Source: Promethearchaeum sp. (GTDB lineage Archaea > Asgardarchaeota > Lokiarchaeia > Sigyniarchaeales > Promethearchaeaceae). From it: a stretch of 6,537 bases of DNA. Each line of letters opens with the position of its first letter. Within the stretch, counting starts at the first letter, position 1. The stretch spans positions 1 to 6,537 of the forward strand of contig JAUWPK010000219.1 of NCBI GenBank assembly GCA_030611625.1, written 5' to 3'. Shown one piece after another: positions 1-5,802 of this stretch. A program made the position numbers and the translations under genes. The notes beneath the pieces are model-generated. The model saw nothing but the letters and a program-made list of their open reading frames with translations. It was not told the origin of the DNA and did no database searches.

Positions 1-1560
1 TAGTATTTCATCTCCATGTTTTAATATTACATTTAAAACAGAATTTACTTTATCAAAATTATTTGAATTTAAAACGTCTTGAAGCATAATAAAAGTTTTT
101 TTAGGGTAGTTTTCCATTAAATTTCCCAGAATATCTTTTCCAACATTTTGTGCAATTATATTTGAAGGATCGCATATGGCGTCAAAGAGAGGATCTCGAA
201 ATACAGGATCATTTAGATTATATCCTTTTCTGATTGGGAGTCGATCATACATCTCCTTTAAAACATCTTTAGAATGTTCTCTTAAATTAATATCATCTTT
301 AGATAGTATATTAAATGATGGAATTGGATTGAAAACTTCTAAAGATTGTGTTATTTGCCCATATAAGATTTCTTTCCAATATTTGCGATTTTTTTCAAAA
401 AATAAGAAGTATGATATTCCAATTATTAGAATAGTTTCTTCAATATTTGCAGCAAGAGTAAATAGACAAGATTTAGTCACGAAAACATTATCTGCATTAA
501 TTGCATATTCCGCGTAATAAACAGCTGTTGGGGAAAATTGAGAATATATTGATTTAAATAGATGATGAAATGACACTGTATATGTTGTTAATACATTAAT
601 TCCTACTGCTGCGATTAGAAAAGATGCAAACAGTATATCCATAGTTTTAAATTTTATCTTTCTACCCCAAAAACGACTAAAGTATACTGTTATACTTATA
701 CCCAATGAGACATAAATCATCCAATTGAAAACATCATACCAATGAGACGTTTTTTCAGTCCAAAAATTTGGATCTAATCTTACTATATTACGAATGAAAG
801 CATAAAATTGGAAAATATAAACAAAAATTAAAATTCCATATAAAATTCGGTTTAATGGATCACGAAGAAACTCTTTTTTGGCTCTTTTGCTGGAATCAAA
901 TGCTAAAAATGTTGAGCGTTCCATTGAAGGAATTTTGGATATAGTCATTCCTAAGACAATCATAAACCCTAAAACACCGTAATAGGTTAAAATTACTAAT
1001 GGGTAAATTAAAGCCCAACTAATCCATGAAATCATTACTTCTATTTGTAATAAATTAATCAATAAAAGTGGAGGCAACAAAATGGATACAAAATATATTA
1101 ATACCGCTATAATGTAAGTATAAGGTTTTGGAACTAAATCAATAATTTTTTTGTATGGTTTTTGAATTGGTGTCATAGCATTTTCTCCGCTTGCCATATA
1201 TAGTAAATCTGCAAGGGGATAAAGAGAAATAAATAGTAAACAAAATATCAATGGAAAAATGATAAAGGGTGCTACCGTTCCTGCCACAGCATCTTTTTTA
1301 GAACTTTCTACAACTTCATGAATCAAGAAAACCATCATAATTGTAAAGATTATCGTTACTGAGTTTCCAAAAAAGAAACCCCAAATAAAACTTTTAAACC
1401 TATCGGCATTATCCCAAATTTCCTTCTTAACTAATTTAACTTGTTTGGCCATTAAATAATATCCAGTTGTAATTGTCCCCAAATAGACGACCAATAAAAT
1501 GACTGTAAAAATATTAAATTTAAATGATAATAATGTTAGTAATTCTCGGATAATACCCAT
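1..1560 (-). CDS. Polytopic membrane protein of unknown function, 3' end cut off by the window edge
   Basis: Reading the minus strand from the ATG at 1560-1558 gives 520 codons with no stop down to base 1, so the gene continues past the left edge. I do not recognise the family. About nine hydrophobic segments can be seen, near residues 13-36, 58-81, 95-116, 146-170, 180-207, 238-258, 276-294, 307-328 and 366-388. From about residue 389 the protein becomes soluble and charged (FFEKNRKYW, then DRLPIRKGYN), with helix-like stretches such as VGKDILGNLMENYPKKTF and FDKVNSVLNVILKHGDEIL. This suggests a membrane domain followed by a cytoplasmic helical domain, possibly of HEAT-like repeats. The 1560 ATG is the first start after an in-frame TAA upstream, and an ATTTTAAA box lies about 26 bases before it, so the message is probably leaderless. 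It is divergent from the GINS-like gene. Transporter and sensor roles are both possible; nothing visible decides between them. Confidence 0.88.
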   Translation of the reverse strand, partial: MGIIRELLTLLSFKFNIFTVILLVVYLGTITTGYYLMAKQVKLVKKEIWDNADRFKSFIWGFFFGNSVTIIFTIMMVFLIHEVVESSKKDAVAGTVAPFIIFPLIFCLLFISLYPLADLLYMASGENAMTPIQKPYKKIIDLVPKPYTYIIAVLIYFVSILLPPLLLINLLQIEVMISWISWALIYPLVILTYYGVLGFMIVLGMTISKIPSMERSTFLAFDSSKRAKKEFLRDPLNRILYGILIFVYIFQFYAFIRNIVRLDPNFWTEKTSHWYDVFNWMIYVSLGISITVYFSRFWGRKIKFKTMDILFASFLIAAVGINVLTTYTVSFHHLFKSIYSQFSPTAVYYAEYAINADNVFVTKSCLFTLAANIEETILIIGISYFLFFEKNRKYWKEILYGQITQSLEVFNPIPSFNILSKDDINLREHSKDVLKEMYDRLPIRKGYNLNDPVFRDPLFDAICDPSNIIAQNVGKDILGNLMENYPKKTFIMLQDVLNSNNFDKVNSVLNVILKHGDEIL

Positions 1561-1582
1561 GATTAATATACCAATAAAGATG

Positions 1583-1590
1583 TTTAAAAT
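1583..1590 (-). promoter_or_regulatory. Candidate TATA box for the membrane-protein gene
   Basis: On the minus strand this reads ATTTTAAA, centred about 26 bases upstream of the ATG at 1560. That spacing fits an archaeal TATA box driving a leaderless transcript that starts at or next to the start codon. The assignment rests on position and composition only, and A/T-rich octamers are common in this DNA. Confidence 0.4.
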
Positions 1591-1601
1591 AGTTATGAAA
1601 A

Positions 1602-1613
1602 TTTAATAATATA
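1602..1613 (+). promoter_or_regulatory. Candidate TATA box for the GINS-like gene
   Basis: The sequence TTTAATAATATA is centred about 22 bases before the ATG at 1629, again close to the spacing expected for a leaderless archaeal transcript. A second option is TTTAAAAT at 1583-1590, which would give a short leader carrying the purine-rich GGAAGAAGA just before the ATG. The two divergent genes share a 68-bp gap, so their promoters must lie side by side or overlap. Confidence 0.4.
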
Positions 1614-1628
1614 GGGTCTGGAAGAAGA

Positions 1629-2180
1629 ATGAACTCGATTCGAAATAAACTATTACGTCAAGAAAATGAATATTTTCACCAAAAGATAGATACAATTTGT
1701 ATAAAGGAATTAAAAAATTTTCAGCATCTTGGAAGAAAAATGGGACCATTTAAAGTAGGACATCCCTATACAATAGATAATTACATAGCGAGGATTCTTT
1801 TCAAAGAAGGTTACCTACGCTTTGACGATGGAAATCAAATTACTCCAAAAACTATTCAGAAAATTAATTTTCGAGAATCAACCAATAGGGAACTAGGAAA
1901 TATTCCAAAAAGCCATAAACATGTATATATTCAAGCACATCAAGAATTAAAATTGTTAAATAAACTATCTGAAAATGGTAAAAAAACACAAAAGGATTTC
2001 AAACAATTGTATTCTGATGTAAATGATTTAATCCGTGTAAGGTTGGCAAAAATTACTAGATTAGCTATTCAAACTCAGAATATGCAATCCAAAAAGGCAC
2101 TAACTTCAGAAGAATTAATCTTATTTGAAGAGTTATCTAAACAAATTAAAGAATGGCGCGATTATTTGGGATCTATTTGA
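1629..2180 (+). CDS. gins23: Archaeal GINS replication factor subunit, Gins23 type
   Basis: The 183-residue protein has the size and domain order of archaeal Gins23: a small B domain first, a helical A domain second. In the family it joins Gins51 in the GINS complex, which links the MCM helicase to the GAN/Cdc45-like protein and other fork proteins during DNA unwinding. The B domain (about 20-66) shows the typical GPFKVGHPYTI turn followed by YIARILFKEGYLRF, matching the family pattern of 'GpF..G..y.lp..iA..L...G'. The A domain (about 90-183) has RVRLAKITRLA at 136-146, with R136, R138, K141 and R144 on one helix, then LTSEE at 158-162 and a final helix ending EWRDYL. The ATG at 1629 is the first in-frame start giving a full B domain. 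There are no usual GINS neighbours such as MCM or PriS. The assignment is from pattern recognition; the family diverges strongly, so an alignment is needed to exclude a Gins51 paralogue. Confidence 0.72.
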   Translation: MNSIRNKLLRQENEYFHQKIDTICIKELKNFQHLGRKMGPFKVGHPYTIDNYIARILFKEGYLRFDDGNQITPKTIQKINFRESTNRELGNIPKSHKHVYIQAHQELKLLNKLSENGKKTQKDFKQLYSDVNDLIRVRLAKITRLAIQTQNMQSKKALTSEELILFEELSKQIKEWRDYLGSI

Positions 2181-4239
2181 TTTTTTTAATTCTTATTCTT
2201 GCAGAATTATAAGAACCTGAGTGTCCAAGGTCTTCGGGAGTTCCAGGAATGAAATAATTTGGATTTCTTTTATCGTTAGATCTGATTGGACCCCCAGAAT
2301 AAATTAATGCAACTCCCGATTGAAGAGATTTAAGCGTATCAATATCAAACTCACTCTCCCCGAATTGATTAAAAACTACGACAACATCTCCAGGTTTGCA
2401 TTTTAATTCCTTTAAATCATCTTCAGAAACAAAAACTTTTTCAAATTCGAGATAAAAATTTTTATTTAAGACACCTAACTGTGAATGTAAAAATCGAGGA
2501 TGGTTAGGTGTCAATAGGAGAAATTCTTTACCGATATGATCTTCCAGGAATTTAAATTTAACAGGTGGGTCGGGGAGTCTTAATGATATTTGCGATAAAT
2601 CAATCTTTTTTGAAGGGGTCGGAAAAATTAAATCTTTAAAAAAAACAGAGTCTTCTTGGAAAAATAAGCTGTAACCATTTTCTAAAACCTCAGATGTTAT
2701 CTTTTTTCCAGCAATTTCCAAACATTTGTCTAACAATTCACCATCATTTCCTTCGAATAATTTCATACGTTGCAAATCCCAATTACGTTGTAATCCCAAA
2801 TCATGACCTAATTTACTGAAGAATTCAAAATTTGATACGCAATCGGGGTAAGGGCAAGGTCCAGATTGTATTATGGATATTCCGGGAATATAATAACTTG
2901 CAACAAGATCATTTGTTTCTACATCATATTTCATCGGAAAAACTAAATCAGCGAAACTTGTGGTTTCTGTTTGAAAAACTTCAAGCACTACAGTAAATAA
3001 ATCTTTTCGCATTAAACTTTTTCTTAATCGAGTTTGATTTGGTAGAGAATTCGCGGGATTAAAATTAGATATAAATAGGAGTTTAATCTTTTCCTTTTCT
3101 AATGATTCTGATAAAGAAATTATTTCATATTCATTTTTATTTGAAAAAAGTCGATCTTGATTAATTTCATGAATGATTTTTGTGATTAATGATTTATTAT
3201 AATCACTTTGAGAATAAATAAGGCCTGTTCCTGCACTACCGAAATTTCCTAGGAATATTTGAATTAATGCAATAGATTGTACAATCCTTCCTCCATAGAA
3301 ATCTTTTTGAATGCCATAACCAACAGTGAAAATAGTATGGCTTCTATGTTCATTTAATAGATCGATGAAATTTGCAAATTTTGTGGGATCTACTCTCACA
3401 ATTTTATGTTTCTCTTCTTCATCTGTTTGTAGGGATTTGTCTATAAGGTGTTCATAATCTTTAACATGTTTTTTTAAGAAAGAATAATTTATTTTTTCTG
3501 ATCTGACTAATTTCTGTAAAATTAACGATGATAAAACAACTTCAGAATTCTGTGTTGGTCGTAAATGCAAATCTGCTTGTTGTGAAATCTTTGTAATTTT
3601 AGAATCCACTACTACAAGTTTGGTCCCTTTTTTTTGGGCTTTTCTAACTAGATTGTACAAATGATTGTTGTTTTCACTCAAATCAGAGCCCCATACAACA
3701 ATTAAATGAGTTTCAGAGTTTTTAATTTGAAGCGGATTTGTCATTGAATAGGTTCCAAACATTTGAGCTAACCCAGCACAACCTCCTTCATTACATATCC
3801 CACCTTTGGATATATATGAACCTAAATTGTTGAAAAAACGTAAAGGATAGAAACCTGAAATTAAACCCATATTTCCAGAATAAGAAGCAGACAAAATACT
3901 ACCAGGTCCGTGTTCATCTAACACTTCATTGATTTTGTGTAATAAAGTTTCCCAAGCTTTTGAAAAGGTAGTTTTTTGAAATTTGTTTAAACCTTTTTCT
4001 CCTGAGCGATTTAGTGGATGTTTAAGTCTTTCTTCATGATAAAGAATTTTTTGACGATTTGTGAATTTAGGACAAAAAAAACCTTGTGTAAATGGATGTT
4101 CTTTATTAGGAATTGCTTTTATAAGTTTTTGAATGGGTGCCGAATCATCCCAATAACCTGTAAAGACACATGAACCATAACAATCCTTTGAACATGTCCC
4201 AAAACGAGAAATTAAAGTTTGATTTTTGTTAGAACCCAC
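2173..4239 (-). CDS. Cytoplasmic molybdopterin oxidoreductase (DMSO-reductase/formate-dehydrogenase superfamily) with a 4Fe-4S site
   Basis: The 688-residue protein has the full plan of a Mo/W-bis-MGD oxidoreductase. At the N-terminus C16, C20, C24 and C56 form a C-x3-C-x3-C-x31-C 4Fe-4S motif, followed by the usual P-K after the last cysteine. The central domains include SYSGNMG near 119-125 and GGICNEGGCAGL near 146-157. C149 sits where family members carry the metal-binding Cys/SeCys, making it the likely Mo or W ligand. VVWGSD and GNFGSAGTGL are cofactor-binding landmarks, and the last 120 residues (from LLLTPNHPRF) form the dinucleotide-binding domain with KPGDVVVVFNQFG. There is no Tat or other signal peptide, so it should act in the cytoplasm. 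The start is GTG at 4239-4237; no upstream ATG fits and the first Fe-S cysteine is already residue 16. No electron-transfer partner subunit, chaperone or cofactor gene is adjacent, so the substrate cannot be named. Closest general type: COG0243 enzymes with a C-x-x-DCY-like N-terminus. Confidence 0.9.
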   Translation of the reverse strand: MGSNKNQTLISRFGTCSKDCYGSCVFTGYWDDSAPIQKLIKAIPNKEHPFTQGFFCPKFTNRQKILYHEERLKHPLNRSGEKGLNKFQKTTFSKAWETLLHKINEVLDEHGPGSILSASYSGNMGLISGFYPLRFFNNLGSYISKGGICNEGGCAGLAQMFGTYSMTNPLQIKNSETHLIVVWGSDLSENNNHLYNLVRKAQKKGTKLVVVDSKITKISQQADLHLRPTQNSEVVLSSLILQKLVRSEKINYSFLKKHVKDYEHLIDKSLQTDEEEKHKIVRVDPTKFANFIDLLNEHRSHTIFTVGYGIQKDFYGGRIVQSIALIQIFLGNFGSAGTGLIYSQSDYNKSLITKIIHEINQDRLFSNKNEYEIISLSESLEKEKIKLLFISNFNPANSLPNQTRLRKSLMRKDLFTVVLEVFQTETTSFADLVFPMKYDVETNDLVASYYIPGISIIQSGPCPYPDCVSNFEFFSKLGHDLGLQRNWDLQRMKLFEGNDGELLDKCLEIAGKKITSEVLENGYSLFFQEDSVFFKDLIFPTPSKKIDLSQISLRLPDPPVKFKFLEDHIGKEFLLLTPNHPRFLHSQLGVLNKNFYLEFEKVFVSEDDLKELKCKPGDVVVVFNQFGESEFDIDTLKSLQSGVALIYSGGPIRSNDKRNPNYFIPGTPEDLGHSGSYNSARIRIKKIK
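2181..2187 (+). terminator. Possible T-tract terminator of the GINS-like gene
   Basis: Seven consecutive T residues directly follow the TGA stop at 2178-2180, with more T-rich sequence after them. Archaeal RNA polymerase often terminates at such T tracts without a hairpin. Here the tract also lies in the last coding codons (lysine codons) of the convergent molybdoenzyme gene, so it may simply reflect that coding sequence. Confidence 0.4.
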
Positions 4240-4240
4240 A

Positions 4241-4250
4241 TTTATGAAAT
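4241..4250 (+). promoter_or_regulatory. Candidate TATA box for the HAD phosphatase gene
   Basis: TTTATGAAAT is centred about 29 bases before the first ATG (4274) of the HAD gene. It abuts the GTG start codon of the divergent molybdoenzyme gene (4237-4239), so the two promoters are intermixed. If the second ATG at 4286 is the true start, a box around 4253-4260 would fit better. Weak evidence from spacing only. Confidence 0.3.
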
Positions 4251-4261
4251 GAATTAATAGA

Positions 4262-4271
4262 CTAATTAAAT
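4262..4271 (-). promoter_or_regulatory. Candidate TATA box for the molybdopterin oxidoreductase gene
   Basis: On the minus strand this reads ATTTAATTAG, centred about 27 bases upstream of the GTG start at 4239. That spacing predicts transcription starting at or just before the GTG, that is, a leaderless message. No Shine-Dalgarno-like sequence precedes the GTG, which agrees with leaderless initiation. Confidence 0.38.
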
Positions 4272-4273
4272 TA

Positions 4274-5077
4274 ATGGAATTAAATATGACTAAAAAACTT
4301 GGATTCGTTCGCGGAATTTTATGCGATATTGATGGAACTTTATATTTTCGAGGGAGAGTAATACCTTATGCTGTAGAAACAGTGTCATATTTACAGGATA
4401 AGGGTTACAAGATAGTTTTTCTGACTAATACAGATAGTAAACCTCCTATTGAAGTATTAAATACTTTGTTGAATTTTGGTTTTTCTGTAAATTCAGATGA
4501 TATTTTTACACCTATTATCGCAATTAAAGAATATATTTCACAGTTTCCTGATAAAAATTCATACTTCTTAGCGTCAGAACAAGTTAAACCCGAATTTCAA
4601 AATTTTTCTCAAGTTTCCGAAAATGAAATACCAGATTTCGTTGTTATTAGCGATTTTTCAGATGATTGGAGAATTGAGCGATTAAATCAAGCTTTTAAAC
4701 ATGTTTTAAAAGGAGCAAAATTAATTGGATCCCAAGGAAATAGGTATTTTTTAGATCAGGATGGAAATCCTAAAATAGATACAGGATCATTGGTAAGAAT
4801 GGTAGCAGACGCTGCCCATGTAAAACCACTTATTCTTGGAAAACCAAATTCGGATTATTTCAAATTGGCTTTAGAAAAAATTGGTGTTAATGCAAATGAA
4901 GCTATAATAATTGGAGATGATATCGAATCAGATATTCAAGGAGCGGAAAACACTGGAATTAAAGGAATTTTAGTGAAAACTGGAAAAGGCCAAAAGAAGT
5001 TTCAAAAGAATTTCCATTCAAAGATTGACCCGTTTCTAACGTTAAATTCTATTTCTGAATTACGAAAATTATTATAA
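4274..5077 (+). CDS. HAD-superfamily subfamily IIA phosphatase, HDHD2/LHPP-like
   Basis: The 267-residue protein is a complete HAD hydrolase with a C2-type cap. Motif I is DIDGT at 18-22, with D18 the expected nucleophile and D20 the acid/base; motif II is T51 in FLTNTDS; motif III is K190 in LILGKPN; motif IV is GDDIESD at 214-220, binding magnesium. The cap lies between motifs II and III, about 57-184, and includes ISDFSDDW and AFKHVLKGAKLI followed by RYFLDQDG, the arrangement seen in the HDHD2/LHPP branch of subfamily IIA. Family members dephosphorylate small phosphorylated metabolites (for example nucleotide monophosphates, phosphoglycolate, or phospho-histidine/lysine and pyrophosphate for LHPP); the substrate here is unknown. 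Two starts are possible, ATG 4274 and ATG 4286 (Met5). Since MTKKLGFVRG begins close to motif I, the shorter form is equally plausible. It is divergent from the molybdoenzyme and collinear with the next two genes. Confidence 0.88.
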   Translation: MELNMTKKLGFVRGILCDIDGTLYFRGRVIPYAVETVSYLQDKGYKIVFLTNTDSKPPIEVLNTLLNFGFSVNSDDIFTPIIAIKEYISQFPDKNSYFLASEQVKPEFQNFSQVSENEIPDFVVISDFSDDWRIERLNQAFKHVLKGAKLIGSQGNRYFLDQDGNPKIDTGSLVRMVADAAHVKPLILGKPNSDYFKLALEKIGVNANEAIIIGDDIESDIQGAENTGIKGILVKTGKGQKKFQKNFHSKIDPFLTLNSISELRKLL

Positions 5078-5111
5078 ATAATACTTAGGCTAATAAGTGG
5101 CCTTGAAAATC

Positions 5112-5125
5112 AATATATCTATATG
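5112..5125 (+). promoter_or_regulatory. Candidate TATA box for the zinc-ribbon membrane protein gene
   Basis: The run AATATATCTATATG is centred about 24 bases before the ATG at 5142, the spacing of a leaderless archaeal promoter. A second, perfectly palindromic TTTATATAAA lies at 5131-5140, but that is too close to the ATG to place a transcription start upstream of it. No Shine-Dalgarno-like sequence is present before the ATG. Confidence 0.42.
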
Positions 5126-5141
5126 AATATTTTATATAAAT

Positions 5142-5708
5142 ATGCTACAAATTCCTACTACGTTTGTAGATATTATTGGATGGTTTAATTCACTAAATAT
5201 TGAAATCAAAGTTTTTATTGCAATCATAGCAATTACTATATTCATGGTTTTAATCTATATTACATTTAAGCTTTTAGAAGTATTCTTTCTTTTTTTGAGA
5301 GTGATTTTAGATATTTTAGTAAAAATCTTTAGATTATCACCAAAATTTAAGGACAAAAATATAATAAACCATGAAAAATCTGAAACACTCGAGGTTATTG
5401 ATTCGGAATTACTAGAAAATGATAAGGAAATTATAGATAATAATTCAATTGCTTCTGATCATGAAGAAGATGAAAATATTCGAGAAAGAGATGCAAGAAA
5501 ATCTAGTACAAAGGATCCGAATAACAGATCTGATTACCAAGAATCTGCCTCTGAAAATTCGACAAAAATGACCCATTGCCCAAATTGTGGAAAAAAATTC
5601 TCTCAAAATTCATATTCAAAGATAGGAGATACTGATTTTGTATCCTGTGAAGAATGTGAAATAAGATATATTTTAAATGGAGAATATTATTCAGAAAATG
5701 AAGAATAA
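5142..5708 (+). CDS. Membrane-anchored protein with acidic linker and C-terminal zinc ribbon
   Basis: I do not recognise a named family for this 188-residue protein. A clear transmembrane helix spans about residues 22-42 (FIAIIAITIFMVLIYI core), followed by a second hydrophobic but charge-bearing stretch at about 44-63 (with E46, R53, D57 and K61) that may be an amphipathic helix lying on the membrane. Residues about 66-140 are a low-complexity, acidic and polar linker rich in D, E, N and S, probably disordered. The C-terminus is a compact zinc ribbon: C146-x2-C149 (CPNCGKKF) and C169-x2-C172 (CEEC), with 19 residues between the pairs. In this family of small ribbons the knuckles bind one zinc and serve protein or nucleic-acid contacts. 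The ribbon is likely cytoplasmic. The start is the first ATG after an in-frame TGA at 5124-5126. It sits 64 bp after the HAD gene; no function can be inferred from that. Confidence 0.8.
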   Translation: MLQIPTTFVDIIGWFNSLNIEIKVFIAIIAITIFMVLIYITFKLLEVFFLFLRVILDILVKIFRLSPKFKDKNIINHEKSETLEVIDSELLENDKEIIDNNSIASDHEEDENIRERDARKSSTKDPNNRSDYQESASENSTKMTHCPNCGKKFSQNSYSKIGDTDFVSCEECEIRYILNGEYYSENEE

Positions 5709-5750
5709 ACTTTAGTAAATTAAAAAAATTGGAAAAATCACCAAAAACTC

Positions 5751-5760
5751 TATATATATC
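5751..5760 (+). promoter_or_regulatory. TATA box candidate for the 7TM gene
   Basis: TATATATATC is preceded by the A-rich CCAAAAACTC, which could serve as a BRE. Its centre is about 48 bases before the ATG at 5803, so transcription would start near 5780 and leave a leader of roughly 20-25 bases that carries the GGTGAT site. This is the most TATA-like box in the window. Confidence 0.5.
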
Positions 5761-5791
5761 AAAATGAAAATTATAGTTACATTTTTATTTT

Positions 5792-5797
5792 GGTGAT
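5792..5797 (+). promoter_or_regulatory. Shine-Dalgarno site of the 7TM gene
   Basis: GGTGAT matches the archaeal consensus GGAGGTGATC and stands five bases before the ATG at 5803. It is the only strong ribosome-binding site I see in the window; the other starts look leaderless or weak. It supports 5803 as the true start. Confidence 0.65.
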
Positions 5798-5802
5798 GAA
5801 AA

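Larger units (their letters stand above)
5737..5797 (+). promoter_or_regulatory. Inverted repeat flanking the promoter and covering the ribosome-binding site of the 7TM gene
   Basis: The arms ATCACCAAAA (5737-5746) and TTTTGGTGAT (5788-5797) are perfect 10-bp reverse complements, separated by 41 bases. The right arm contains the Shine-Dalgarno site GGTGAT. The left arm lies just upstream of the TATA-like run at 5751-5760 and contains ATCACC, the same bases found at the 3' end of archaeal 16S rRNA. An RNA reading through from upstream could pair the arms and hide the ribosome-binding site, while an RNA starting from the gene's own promoter would lack the left arm. A palindromic operator bound by a dimeric regulator is the other explanation. 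The repeat is seen directly; its role is inferred. Confidence 0.55.

Noticed and set aside
176..517. Plus-strand open frame of 113 codons
   Set aside because: It lies wholly inside the minus-strand membrane-protein gene. Its translation is low in sense-like features, and the antisense frame has clear membrane helices and charged segments.
2173..4239. Naming the molybdoenzyme a formate dehydrogenase
   Set aside because: The superfamily is clear, but there are no partner subunits and no substrate-specific residues that I can verify, so a specific activity is not supported.
5087..5103. Hairpin terminator after the HAD gene (AGGC ... GCCT)
   Set aside because: The stem is only four base pairs with a nine-base loop and no T tract follows, so it is not convincing.
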